64,000 bases of DNA from Enterococcus faecalis. Its GTDB lineage: Bacteria > Bacillota > Bacilli > Lactobacillales > Enterococcaceae. The position numbers and the translations under genes are program-made. The stretch lies in contig NZ_CP118962.1 of the NCBI RefSeq assembly GCF_029024925.1, forward strand, positions 408,501 to 472,500, written 5' to 3'. The notes below the pieces were generated by a model. It saw only the letters and a list, made by a program, of their open reading frames with translations, was not told where the DNA came from and made no database searches. Position 1 is the first letter of the stretch, and each line of letters starts with the position of its first letter. This document shows, piece after piece, positions 39,747-48,624 of this stretch.

Positions 39747-40235
39747 TCAATTAATCTCTAATTCATGAATTTCTTTTTTGATTCTATATATAGTTAGTCT
39801 CGTAATATTGTAATCTTTCGCAATCTTTATCCCTTGTGCTTGGCGTCTTTTAGATTCCGTACGTTCTTGCTCGGCAATCATGGCCAAAATCTGAATGATT
39901 AGGTCTTTGATAAATTTATCTAGGAGTGGATTTCCGATTGCTTCAGCCATGATTGGTAAACTGGTAATAATTAGCCGCACATTTTTCTTCTTTAGATAAT
40001 TTACTGAATCGATAATCTCGTCATAATTACGTCCAAGTCGATCGATGGCCTCTACAATAAAAATATCTTGGTCTCTAACAAAATCTAGAGCTTTCTGAAA
40101 AATCGGTCGATGAGTAATAGTCGCTCCGGATTGTTTCTCGATGAAAATTTTTTCAGCACCAAACTTGTTCATTTCCTCAATTTGACGTTGTTCATTTTGA
40201 TCGATTGATGAAACTCGAATATATGCAATTTTCCA
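39747..40235 (-). pseudogene. Serine recombinase remnant, start codon lost and tail shortened
   Basis: The N-terminus reads [20 protein letters not shown] with the catalytic Ser, but the codon before it is TGG where ATG is expected. The catalytic domain continues through [15 protein letters not shown]. The C-terminal helix-turn-helix is shortened by an internal deletion ([20 protein letters not shown]). It faces away from a second decayed resolvase, which it resembles closely. Confidence 0.75.
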
Positions 40236-40421
40236 AATTTTTACCTACTTTCTATAATTTTTAAAATACACCCTAATCATACATTCAAAAACCATATTTT
40301 TCAATGTTCTGTTGGTGTCTATTTAGGGGTCCTTAATTAGACAATCGCAACTATTTGATTTTCTTGTTTTTTAAATGCGTGATCAGGGTGTATGATAAAA
40401 CTCTTGGAAAGAGGCAGAATT

Positions 40422-40867
40422 TTGAAAGTTGCATATGCAAGAGTTTCATCCATTGGCAAAACTTGGAACGGCAAATTCAAGAGTTAAAAAAATTAGGAGC
40501 GAAAAAAATATTTGTAGAGAAAAAATCTGGCGCAAGTATTGAACAACGACTAATTTTTACAGAAGCTATCTATTTTGTGAGAGAATCCGATATTTTTATG
40601 GTAGAAGCCATTGACCGATTAGGCAGAAATTACGATGAAATTATTTAGACGGTTAATTTATTGAAAAATAAAAATGTTCGACTCATAATTACAAGCCTTC
40701 CTATTATGGCTGAAGCGGTTGGTAATCCATTATTTGATCGTTTTATTAAAGATTTGATAGTCCAGATTTTGGCAATGATTGCGGAACAAGAAAGAACAGA
40801 ATCTAAGCGACGACAAGAACAAGGAATTAAAATTGCAAAAATGAACGGTGTTTACCAATGGCTGTGA
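40422..40867 (+). pseudogene. Second serine recombinase remnant
   Basis: GAAAGAGG precedes a TTG at 40422 ([11 protein letters not shown]). A frameshift near 40455 moves to the frame of [24 protein letters not shown] at 40646 interrupts after NYDEII, and the frame then runs to [14 protein letters not shown] and stops before the DNA-binding helix. Three lesions make it inactive. It shares most catalytic-domain residues with the divergent copy at 39747-40235. Confidence 0.75.
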
Positions 40868-40875
40868 ACTAGAAT

Positions 40876-40924
40876 CCAAAATACGTACTACGTGAACAAT
40901 GTGTAGTATGTATTTTGGTGTTTT
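40876..40924. terminator. Hairpin terminator between the resolvase remnant and rpiR
   Basis: CCAAAATACGTACTAC (40876-40891) pairs with GTAGTATGTATTTTGG (40903-40918) with one wobble pair, followed by GTGTTTTCTT. Confidence 0.75.
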
Positions 40925-40946
40925 CTTAATAACTAATTTTGAATAA

Positions 40947-41765
40947 TCATTCAATTCTTTTATCAATAATTGAACGTAAGACTTTTTCTCTTAAATCCAA
41001 TGAATTAATCTTGTTATTTTGTTCATATTCATGTACTAACAAATCACAAATATAAAGTTGTGAAATTTTTCCAGCTAAAGAACCACCATTTAAAAATTCT
41101 TCGATTGCTGTTTGTAAAACTAAATCTGCAGATTTTCCTATCGGTGAATGAATATAATTCGTTATAGCAAGTATTTTTGCTCCATTATTTTTTGCAATTT
41201 TTAATGAGTCATAAGTATCTTTTGTTTTTCCAGATAAAGAAAAGATAATAACTAAATCTCTATCTGTTAACAAAGAAGCAACTTGAGCTTGATAATGAGG
41301 ATCTAATACAGCTTTAGCTTGTATTCCTACCCTCAAAAACATACTTTCCAAATCAAGACTAGTATTTCCACTAGATCCTACACCAAAAATATATAGGCTG
41401 CTTGCTTGATTAATAAGTTGGATTGCTTTTGTTAATTTTTCTTCATTAATTAAACAAGAAGTAGACTGAAGTACTTCAATCAAACTTTTAGCAACTTCAT
41501 CGTGGTATTTACCACTAGATGGTTTTTCTTTTTTTTTGCTAAAATCTTCTTTAGCAATTTCAATTTTTAGATCAGAAAAACCAGAAAATCCAAGTTTTTG
41601 ACAAAAGCGAATGATTGTTGCATCGCCAACATTCGCTTTTGTTTTAATATCATTCATAGTACTGTAAATAATAGATTCTCCAGAGTTAAGAATAAAATCA
41701 GCAACTTTTCGTTCCGATTTTGTTAATAAGGGATAATGTTCATTAATTAAATAAATGTAATTCAT
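40947..41765 (-). CDS. RpiR/MurR-family regulator of an amino-sugar PTS operon
   Basis: The ATG at 41765 follows GAGGAG and gives 272 residues. The N-terminal helix-turn-helix region (LTKSERKVADFIL, then DIKTKANVGDATIIRFCQKL) is followed by a SIS sugar-phosphate-binding domain (LYIFGVGSSGNTSLDLESMF, VIIFSLSGKTKDTYDSLKIA). It is divergent from nanE and the PTS genes, so ManNAc-6-phosphate or a related phosphosugar is the likely effector. Confidence 0.88.
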   Translation of the reverse strand: MNYIYLINEHYPLLTKSERKVADFILNSGESIIYSTMNDIKTKANVGDATIIRFCQKLGFSGFSDLKIEIAKEDFSKKKEKPSSGKYHDEVAKSLIEVLQSTSCLINEEKLTKAIQLINQASSLYIFGVGSSGNTSLDLESMFLRVGIQAKAVLDPHYQAQVASLLTDRDLVIIFSLSGKTKDTYDSLKIAKNNGAKILAITNYIHSPIGKSADLVLQTAIEEFLNGGSLAGKISQLYICDLLVHEYEQNNKINSLDLREKVLRSIIDKRIE

Positions 41766-41815
41766 AAAATCTCCTCTAGAATGTAATTTTTGTTTATTAT
41801 ACACTATAAAAATTA

Positions 41816-41884
41816 AAAAACTCCAAAATTCTCCATTTTTCTTGACAACAATGTAAGCGGATGCTAAACTTTTTTTGGAGTAAA
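41816..41884 (+). promoter_or_regulatory. nanE promoter flanked by an inverted operator repeat
   Basis: TTGACA (41842-41847), 17 bp, TAAACT (41865-41870). The arms AAAAAACTCCAAAA (41815-41828) and TTTTTTTGGAGTAAAA (41871-41886) mirror each other on both sides of the promoter. This spacing fits two RpiR dimers bridging or overlapping the polymerase site. Confidence 0.65.
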
Positions 41885-41920
41885 AATCCTAAAAAATATA
41901 AAAATGGAGGTTTGTGGAGT

Positions 41921-42628
41921 TTGGACAAAGCAAAATTCTTAGAAGCAATCTCAGGTGGTTTAATTGTTTCGTGTCAGGCGCTACCTGGTGAACCATTTTA
42001 TACAGAGGAAGGAGGTTTAATGTCATATTTTGCATTAGCGGCTAAAAATGCTGGAGCTGTTGGCATACGTGCAAATTCCGTTCGAGATATTAAGGAAATC
42101 AAAGAGAAAGTTTCTTTACCGATTATTGGCATAATAAAAAGAGATTATCCTCCTGAAGAGCCATTTATTACAGCAACTATGAGAGAAGTAGATGAATTAG
42201 TTGCAATTGGTGTGGAGGTAATTGCTTTGGACTGTACTTTACGTAAACGTCATGACGGATTATCTATTAATACTTTTATAGAAAAAGTAAAGAAAAAGTA
42301 TCCTCAACAACTATTAATGGCTGATATTTCTACTTTTGAGGAAGGAAAGAATGCTTATCAAGCTGGTGTGGATTTTGTTGGTACAACCTTAAGTGGCTAT
42401 ACAAAGGAGAGCAAAAAACAAAATGGCCCAGATATGAAATTAATTAAACAATTAGTACAAGAAAATATTTGTGTTATTGCTGAAGGGAAAATTCATACAC
42501 CTGAACAAGCAAGACAAATTAAAAAGCTGGGTGTTGCAGGAATTGTCGTTGGTGGTGCAATTACACGACCACAAGAAATTACTAAAAGATTTGTCGATGC
42601 ATTGAATAAGGAGGAAAAAGATGTTTAA
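41921..42628 (+). CDS. nanE: N-acetylmannosamine-6-phosphate 2-epimerase NanE
   Basis: The TTG at 41921 with GGAGG 10 bp upstream gives 235 residues, the usual NanE size. TIM-barrel motifs include [25 protein letters not shown] with the catalytic Lys, [12 protein letters not shown] and the phosphate-binding [11 protein letters not shown]. It converts ManNAc-6-phosphate to GlcNAc-6-phosphate. The last 8 bp overlap the PTS permease gene, indicating translational coupling. No neuraminate lyase or ManNAc kinase is nearby, so ManNAc probably arrives already phosphorylated through the PTS. Confidence 0.92.
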   Translation: MDKAKFLEAISGGLIVSCQALPGEPFYTEEGGLMSYFALAAKNAGAVGIRANSVRDIKEIKEKVSLPIIGIIKRDYPPEEPFITATMREVDELVAIGVEVIALDCTLRKRHDGLSINTFIEKVKKKYPQQLLMADISTFEEGKNAYQAGVDFVGTTLSGYTKESKKQNGPDMKLIKQLVQENICVIAEGKIHTPEQARQIKKLGVAGIVVGGAITRPQEITKRFVDALNKEEKDV

Positions 42629-44123
42629 GAAGTTTTCACAATTAGGTCGCGCATTTATGTTACCGATTGCAATCTTACCAGTAGCAGGTTTACTTTTAGG
42701 TCTTGGTGGTGCTTTAACAAATGAAAGTGCAATGAATGCGTATCCAATTTTAGAACAGCCATGGATCCATACAGTATTAAGTATTATGAGTTATGCAGGA
42801 AATGCTGTCTTTACTAATTTAGCATTGATTTTTGCTATAGGTATTGCTGTAGGGTTAGCAAATGGGGATAAAGGAACAGCAGGTCTAGCCGGTGGAGTAT
42901 CTTACTTAGTGTATACAGCAACGATCAGCGGATTTCTTGCGTTATTTTCTGCTAAAGATGCAACTCTTGATACTGGTGTTGTTGGATCTATTGTAATTGG
43001 CGGAACTGTTGCATTTCTACACAATCGATATCGGAAAATTGAACTACCGCAATTTTTGGGTTTTTTCGGCGGATCGCGTTTTATTCCAATCATTTCTAGT
43101 TTAGCGGCAATTATTATCGGTTCTTTCTTTTATTTAATTTGGCCACCAATTCAAAATGGATTAGCAGTAGTTGGAGAACATATTGCACAAATGGGAAGTC
43201 TAGGTACTTTTTTGTATGGATTTTTACTTCGTTTGACTGGCGCAGTAGGATTACATCATACTATTTATCCACTTTTTTGGTATACGTCTTTAGGAGGTAC
43301 AGAAAGTGTAGCTGGAGTTACTGTTTCTGGTGCACAAAATATTTTCTTTGCGCAACTAGCTGATCCAAACCATACAGGACTATTTACTTATGGTACTCGT
43401 TTCTTTGCAGGTAGATTCGCGACAATGATGTTTGGTTTACCAGCCGCTTGTTATGCTATGTATCGTGCTATACCTAAACAAAATCGTAAAAAGAATGGTG
43501 GACTTTATTTTAGTGGTGGCTTGACTTCATTTTTAACAGGGATTACTGAACCAGTTGAATATATGTTTTTATTTGTAGCACCATGGTTATATATAATTCA
43601 TGCATTCTTAGATGGTCTATCTTTTTATTTTGCTGATATTTTAAATATCCGAGTAGGAAATTCATTTTCTGGTGGATTAATTGATTTCTTATTATTTGGT
43701 GTACTCCAAGGAAACGATAAGACAAATTGGCTGAAATTAATTCCTTTCGGAATTGCTTGGGCAATTGTTTATTTCTGCGTATTTACTTTCTTCATTAAGA
43801 AATTTAAAGTAGCTATTCCTGGAATGGGAGAAGAGTTGCCAACGACTACTGAAAATAAATTAAATAAAAAAACATCATTAAATGATGAAGCTCAAATAAT
43901 CATTAAAGCTCTTGGTAGTAAAACCAATATTGAATCCGTTGAAGCTTGTGCTACTCGTTTACGTGTAGCTGTTGTAGATGGCCGAATGGTTGACAAAGAA
44001 ACTATTAAACAACTAGGTGCTACTGCTGTTTTTGAAGTGAATGGTGGTATTCAGGCAGTTTTTGGCGGTAAAGCTGATTTACTTAGTCAAGAAATTAATC
44101 AAATTTTAGAAATTGAGAATTAG
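42621..44123 (+). CDS. PTS EIICB permease, glucose/N-acetyl-sugar family
   Basis: This 500-residue protein has an EIIC membrane domain ([38 protein letters not shown]) and a C-terminal EIIB domain with the phosphocysteine in [12 protein letters not shown]. The family transports glucose, GlcNAc, MurNAc and maltose. Coupling to nanE points to N-acetylmannosamine. It uses the EIIA gene that follows. Confidence 0.88.
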   Translation: MFKKFSQLGRAFMLPIAILPVAGLLLGLGGALTNESAMNAYPILEQPWIHTVLSIMSYAGNAVFTNLALIFAIGIAVGLANGDKGTAGLAGGVSYLVYTATISGFLALFSAKDATLDTGVVGSIVIGGTVAFLHNRYRKIELPQFLGFFGGSRFIPIISSLAAIIIGSFFYLIWPPIQNGLAVVGEHIAQMGSLGTFLYGFLLRLTGAVGLHHTIYPLFWYTSLGGTESVAGVTVSGAQNIFFAQLADPNHTGLFTYGTRFFAGRFATMMFGLPAACYAMYRAIPKQNRKKNGGLYFSGGLTSFLTGITEPVEYMFLFVAPWLYIIHAFLDGLSFYFADILNIRVGNSFSGGLIDFLLFGVLQGNDKTNWLKLIPFGIAWAIVYFCVFTFFIKKFKVAIPGMGEELPTTTENKLNKKTSLNDEAQIIIKALGSKTNIESVEACATRLRVAVVDGRMVDKETIKQLGATAVFEVNGGIQAVFGGKADLLSQEINQILEIEN

Positions 44124-44133
44124 GAGATATCTT

Positions 44134-44616
44134 ATGTTTAATCTATTTAAAAATAAAAAACAAGAAGGAATTTCCATTACTGCTCCTTGTTCAGGGAGGA
44201 TTATTCCTATTTCAGAAGTAAATGATCCAATATTTTCAAAAAAAGTACTTGGAGAAGGATTTGCAGTTGTTCCCGAAGGTAACAAAATATATGCTCCTTT
44301 GACTGGACGAATTGAAGCTGTTTTTCCAACAAAGCATGCAATTAGTATAAAAAGCGATGCAGATATTGAGTATTTAATTCATATTGGTATAGATACAGTT
44401 GAATTGGAGGGTAAACCTTTTTCAATTTTTGTTAATGCAGGAGAGAAGGTTACTACCGAAACATTATTAGCCGAAGTTGATTTTGATCAAATTAAACAAG
44501 CAGGAAAAGATCCATCTGTCATAGTTGTTTTTACTAAACCTGAACAAGTTAATGAAGTCATCTTAAATAGTTATACAACTATATATGGTGATTCATGTGG
44601 TAAAATTATACTTTGA
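44134..44616 (+). CDS. PTS EIIA component, glucose type (Crr-like)
   Basis: The ATG at 44134 (AGGAGAT upstream) gives 160 residues. The EIIA-Glc fold is clear: ITAPCSGRIIPISEVND, then GEGFAVVPEGNKIYAPLTGR, and the phosphorylated His in EYLIHIGIDTVELEG. It donates phosphate to the EIIB domain encoded just upstream. A terminator at 44708 closes the nanE-EIICB-EIIA operon. Confidence 0.92.
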   Translation: MFNLFKNKKQEGISITAPCSGRIIPISEVNDPIFSKKVLGEGFAVVPEGNKIYAPLTGRIEAVFPTKHAISIKSDADIEYLIHIGIDTVELEGKPFSIFVNAGEKVTTETLLAEVDFDQIKQAGKDPSVIVVFTKPEQVNEVILNSYTTIYGDSCGKIIL

Positions 44617-45248
44617 CGTAGAGTTAAGTATGTTATCGGATTAAATTTAAATGAATAAAAGGTGATTATAGACTGTGAGTTATAGAATTTAAGTAAATTA
44701 TATTAACAAAACACCCTACTATTATATAAATCAGTAGGGTGTTTTCTACTTATCGGAACTTTAGTATATTCAAAAATATTAACACAAGAAAATCTGTTTT
44801 TGATTTTCTTGTGTTAGAATATGCAATTTTAACTTTTACTATTTTGTGATAATTTTGAATAAATCAATTAGGAATAGAAGTAAAAAATATAAATTAAGAA
44901 TTATACTATTACAATAAAAGTTTAAACTTACTGTATCAGTATGCACAATTGATTTTTACTGAAAAGTCATAGTTAAGTTACTGTGAATTTTGTTGAGTAT
45001 ATTACATAGAATAACAGATAAATTAGTTGTGGATTCTTTTATTTAAGTATTTGGAAAAGAGCGGACTGGATTAGAGGGTGTTTTTTCACACTAATCAAGA
45101 CTTACATAACAAATGGATTTAATTATTTCAATAACCAATAAATCAAAACGAAACTTGGCTGCAATTTTGTTCAATATAAGTGAACGGTTAATTGTATAAA
45201 AATACCAAATATATTTCTATAAAAGGTATTCGGCCTAGCTTTTAGGTT
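44617..45248. other. Non-coding stretch with two hairpins
   Basis: AAAACACCCTACT (44708-44720) with AGTAGGGTGTTTT (44733-44745) is the terminator of the nanE operon. TAACACAAGAAAAT (44780-44793) with ATTTTCTTGTGTTA (44803-44816) is a second 14-bp hairpin without a T run, of unknown role. The remaining 430 bp are AT-rich and I see no gene. Confidence 0.7.
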
Positions 45249-46013
45249 TCAATACAAAGTGTGGAATCTTTTTTTTAATATCCAGCTACCTAGTAAACAG
45301 GACAAAGGTAAAATTAAAATTCCTGCACAACCAGTTAAAATACTTACTAATAGTTCCCCTACAAAAATTTTAGAATTAATTAATTCTAAAAATGAATAGT
45401 TTAAATCCTGTAAGTAAATTACTAATGCAAAATTAGATGCTATAAAAGCAAATAAGAGAGTGTATATAGTCGAATTTAATACCTCAATTACTACGTTAAA
45501 ACTAGAATTAAATAGTTCTTTAAAAGTTAAATCTGGGTTCTTCGTATATATTTCGTAAGTAGAACTACAAATAGCCATACTTCCGTCAATAACGGCACCA
45601 GAAAAACTAATTAAAATAATTGAGACGTTTAGTTCAGAAAAAGGGATATCAACATTTAAATCAAAATTAGCTAATTCAATTAATTCTTCAGAAGAAAATC
45701 CTTGTGTCTTAAGAGCAGTGATTAATGGTAGTGACACAATAGTAAAAGTAACTAAAAAAAATATAACACAGATAAAAGCCAATTTTGTTTTAGCATTACG
45801 TCCATTTATCCAATAAAGAATTACTATCGTCATTAGTAAAAAAGATACAAAGGTTACCAAATATACAGAAATATGAAGCGATATAGCTATTAGATAGCCA
45901 ATAAAAATGACTATATTCAAAAATAATCCTGAAATAAAGTAGAAAGAATTATTTTTAAATATGATAATTGAAATAAAGATAAAAATAATGACTAATAAAC
46001 TAATTACATTCAT
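45249..46013 (-). CDS. YibE/F-family membrane protein, second gene
   Basis: This 254-residue membrane protein has about six or seven helices (FISIIIFKNNSFYFISGLFL, LVTFVSFLLMTIVILYWING) and the family segment ISFSGAVIDGSMAICSSTYE. Its start overlaps the end of the upstream gene by 14 bp, so the two are coupled. YibE/F pairs are common in Lactobacillales; transport is suspected but no substrate is established. Confidence 0.8.
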   Translation of the reverse strand: MNVISLLVIIFIFISIIIFKNNSFYFISGLFLNIVIFIGYLIAISLHISVYLVTFVSFLLMTIVILYWINGRNAKTKLAFICVIFFLVTFTIVSLPLITALKTQGFSSEELIELANFDLNVDIPFSELNVSIILISFSGAVIDGSMAICSSTYEIYTKNPDLTFKELFNSSFNVVIEVLNSTIYTLLFAFIASNFALVIYLQDLNYSFLELINSKIFVGELLVSILTGCAGILILPLSCLLGSWILKKRFHTLY

Positions 46014-47052
46014 CTGTTTTCCCCTTCTTTTTTAATTTTTTAAATAAAAGAAAAAATAGAAATGAACTTGGGATAGTGAACAAGATGGCAAGTCCTCCAC
46101 ATAAAACTCTCATTATTTCCAATGAAAGATGCATTTTGAATGTCTCAACAAAATCCCATCCATTAGCTAAATAGAAAATAAAAAAAGGCGTTGCACTACT
46201 AAGATAGGCAAATAACAAAACATTAATCATCGAAGTAGTGGTATCTGAAGCGATATTCTTTCCTGATTCTATTAATTCTTTTGTATTTATCTCAGGAGTA
46301 TGTCTTACAAGTTCATCTAAACTTGAAATTATAACAACAACATTGTCTAGTGCTGCTCCAATTCCTCCTAACATTAAGCTGGCAAGAAAAACAGTTCGAT
46401 AAGGTCTAGTTAAAAATTGTATTTCTTCATAGCGCAGTCCTTGATCGTTTAATAATTTCATAGTAATTGTGGTAATAAAATAAGATAGAAAAACACTAAA
46501 TATTGTTGCTAAAACCTTCCTTAAATCAATTTTTTTTAGTCCGTAGAGAGTACCAGTTGATATAATAATAGCAATTATTGTATAGATTGATATTAGCAAT
46601 AGTAAGTTTATGGATCTGTTTCGCTGATTTATCCAAAGCAAGAAAAAAAGAAAGATTATATTGAATAAAATACCAACTAAAGAAAAAAATCCTTTTTTTC
46701 CAGCGATACCTAAGACTAATGAAATAAAACTAACTACTAAAATAAAAGTATAGCCATCTCTTTTTAGAGAAATAAATTCCCACTTTTTAGTGGAATTATC
46801 TAATAATATTTGATTATTTTTATTAAATACTGGATTGGTACTTTCATTTCCATTAAATTTTACTTTTACAACAACAGTTTTTTTTGTATTATTTACTAGT
46901 TTAACTGTTAGTAATTGTTCGCTGTCAATTATTTTTACTGATTTTACAATACCAACAGGTGTAGTATAAAAGTAACCGCTAAATCTTTGAATTAATAGAC
47001 CACTAAAAATAATTACCAACAAGCTAAATAATGTAAATTTAAATTTTTTCAT
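46000..47052 (-). CDS. YibE/F-family membrane protein, first gene
   Basis: The ATG at 47052 (GAGGGA upstream) gives 350 residues. An N-terminal anchor is followed by an extracytoplasmic beta-domain (VGIVKSVKIIDSEQLLTVKL) and then seven or so membrane helices with the family motif MLGGIGAALDNVVVIISSLD. It forms an operon with the gene at 45249-46013. It starts 190 bp from the Zur-like palindrome on the opposite strand, so it might belong to the same regulon. Confidence 0.82.
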   Translation of the reverse strand: MKKFKFTLFSLLVIIFSGLLIQRFSGYFYTTPVGIVKSVKIIDSEQLLTVKLVNNTKKTVVVKVKFNGNESTNPVFNKNNQILLDNSTKKWEFISLKRDGYTFILVVSFISLVLGIAGKKGFFSLVGILFNIIFLFFLLWINQRNRSINLLLLISIYTIIAIIISTGTLYGLKKIDLRKVLATIFSVFLSYFITTITMKLLNDQGLRYEEIQFLTRPYRTVFLASLMLGGIGAALDNVVVIISSLDELVRHTPEINTKELIESGKNIASDTTTSMINVLLFAYLSSATPFFIFYLANGWDFVETFKMHLSLEIMRVLCGGLAILFTIPSSFLFFLLFKKLKKKGKTDECN

Positions 47053-47243
47053 ATAGTCCCTCATTTCTCTGTATGATTAATTAAAAAGTATATCTTTGGT
47101 TTTATCAAAATCAGTTTAAAGGATACCATAAATTTATAAAAAATATATGGTATGATTATCCATTTTTTGTTAAAAGTAATCAATAATATCTTAAAATTAA
47201 TAAATTGTGCTATATGCTAGACTAATTTATTATAGAAAGGTTA

Positions 47244-47313
47244 TTGACAAATTAGACACAGCTTGATAGTATAAAGCGAACAAAACGTAATCATTACGAT
47301 TTGTTCGCTTTAT
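47244..47313 (+). promoter_or_regulatory. Promoter with Zur-box-centred 21-bp palindrome
   Basis: TTGACA (47244-47249), 17 bp, TAGTAT (47267-47272) is a strong promoter. Starting in the -10 region, a 21-base arm at 47271-47291 mirrors 47293-47313 with a single mismatch. Its centre, CGTAATCATTACG (47286-47298), matches the Bacillus Zur consensus TCGTAATnATTACGA as I recall it. Zur bound here would block transcription when zinc is plentiful. The same symmetry would also form an RNA hairpin. Confidence 0.78.
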
Positions 47314-47402
47314 CTGTAATATTTCGCTATAAATAGTTTCAAATAGTATAGTTTGAATGCTCAAGTATTTCAGCAACTTTTATAACACAGGAGGTAATAA
47401 AT

Positions 47403-47576
47403 ATGGCTGTACCAGCGAGAAGAACATCGAAAACAAAAAAAAGATTGCGTCGAACACATGAAAAATTAAAATCACCTGCAATTTCGTTTGATGAGAATCT
47501 TGGTGATTATCGTAAAAGTCATCATGTATCTTTAAAAGGCTATTATGGTGGAAAAAAAGTGATGGATAAAAAATAG
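47403..47576 (+). CDS. rpmF: 50S ribosomal protein L32, zinc-independent paralogue
   Basis: A 57-residue protein begins [20 protein letters not shown], the L32 signature. The usual two CxxC pairs that bind zinc are absent; the second half ([20 protein letters not shown]) has no Cys. Such C-minus ribosomal paralogues are made under zinc starvation to release zinc from ribosomes, usually under Zur. AGGAGG precedes the ATG, and a Zur-like palindrome lies at the promoter, which fits well. Confidence 0.92.
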   Translation: MAVPARRTSKTKKRLRRTHEKLKSPAISFDENLGDYRKSHHVSLKGYYGGKKVMDKK

Positions 47577-47588
47577 GAGGTAATAGTA

Positions 47589-47975
47589 TTGAAGAAAATG
47601 AATATTATTTATCCACCACTTGTGGAACAGAGCTTTCAATTTTATCAAGATTATGAACAAGAAAGATATGATAAGTCTGAATTATACAGAATAATGGTTA
47701 TGAAGAATATTATTAATGAAAATGGCACTCCAACAGAAGAGGCTCTTAAAAAAGGATTAGTTAAAGACTTTTATGAAGAATATGATTTATCTTTTGAAGA
47801 ATTTTTAAAATTGTACCCGTTTTTTAATAATTATGATCCTGATTATTTCCAGAAAATAGATGGGTTTTGGGAAGTTCCCGTTTGTTTAAAAGAAGAATTA
47901 ATATTATTACTGAATGATAAAGATTGTGCCTATGATGTACGGATTCAAATTCAACAATTTCTTGAAGAAAGGTGA
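47589..47975 (+). CDS. Hypothetical acidic protein in the zinc-response operon
   Basis: TTG start with AGGAGG 8 bp upstream, 128 residues (ATG at 47598 is the alternative). It is acidic, rich in Tyr, Phe, Asp and Glu (QSFQFYQDYEQERYDKSELY, YEEYDLSFEEFLKLYPFFNN), soluble and without Cys clusters. It is 12 bp after the L32 gene and so probably co-induced by zinc limitation. Not recognised. Confidence 0.65.
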   Translation: MKKMNIIYPPLVEQSFQFYQDYEQERYDKSELYRIMVMKNIINENGTPTEEALKKGLVKDFYEEYDLSFEEFLKLYPFFNNYDPDYFQKIDGFWEVPVCLKEELILLLNDKDCAYDVRIQIQQFLEER

Positions 47976-48044
47976 GTAAAGACAAGATGTTCAGAAACAA
48001 ATGGAAAAACAGTTCACTAATTAAAAATGTGTAAAAAGGGTCTG

Positions 48045-48431
48045 ATGAAAAAAGGAGACATAATAGTTATTATCTTTTTAATAGCTATCTCTTTTTCTCC
48101 ATATTTTATTTTTTTTCATAATAATCCATTTCTCCCTAAAAGTTTTGACGACGTTAAATATGCTGTGGTCAAGATAGATGGGAAAGAGATTGAGCGTATA
48201 AATTTAGATAATCCAAAAGAATTTATCAAAACGTTTTATCCATCAAAAGGGCAATATAATACTATAGAAGTTAAAAATGGACACGTCCGTGTAAAAAAAG
48301 ATAATAGTCCAGATCAAATTGCGGTGAAAACAGGATGGATATCAGAACCAGGGCAAACTAGTATCTGTATTCCTCACAGATTCATTTTAGAAATTGTTCA
48401 ACAATATTCTAAGGATTATTATATTTACTAA
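48045..48431 (+). CDS. NusG domain II-like exported or membrane-anchored protein
   Basis: The ATG at 48045 gives 128 residues. One N-terminal helix (GDIIVIIFLIAISFSPYFIF) is followed by a NusG domain II-like beta domain (YAVVKIDGKEIERINLD, NTIEVKNGHVRVKKDNSPDQ, TGWISEPGQTSICIPHRF). This family often sits with FMN-transfer or ApbE-like systems, none of which is here. It is about 70 bp after the previous gene. Confidence 0.78.
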   Translation: MKKGDIIVIIFLIAISFSPYFIFFHNNPFLPKSFDDVKYAVVKIDGKEIERINLDNPKEFIKTFYPSKGQYNTIEVKNGHVRVKKDNSPDQIAVKTGWISEPGQTSICIPHRFILEIVQQYSKDYYIY

Positions 48432-48624
48432 AATCATTTTTTGGCATACATGCTAAAAAATGATTTTTTGTAAATATTTTATTGCATTAATATCAATATA
48501 GTTTAGTTTTATTTGGAAGAATGTAATAACAAATATGAGATGGGAGTGTCCTTATTAAATAACATTCATAAATGTTATATTTTAAGTGAAAGTAATGATT
48601 TACAGTTAATTAAATGGAGGTTTT

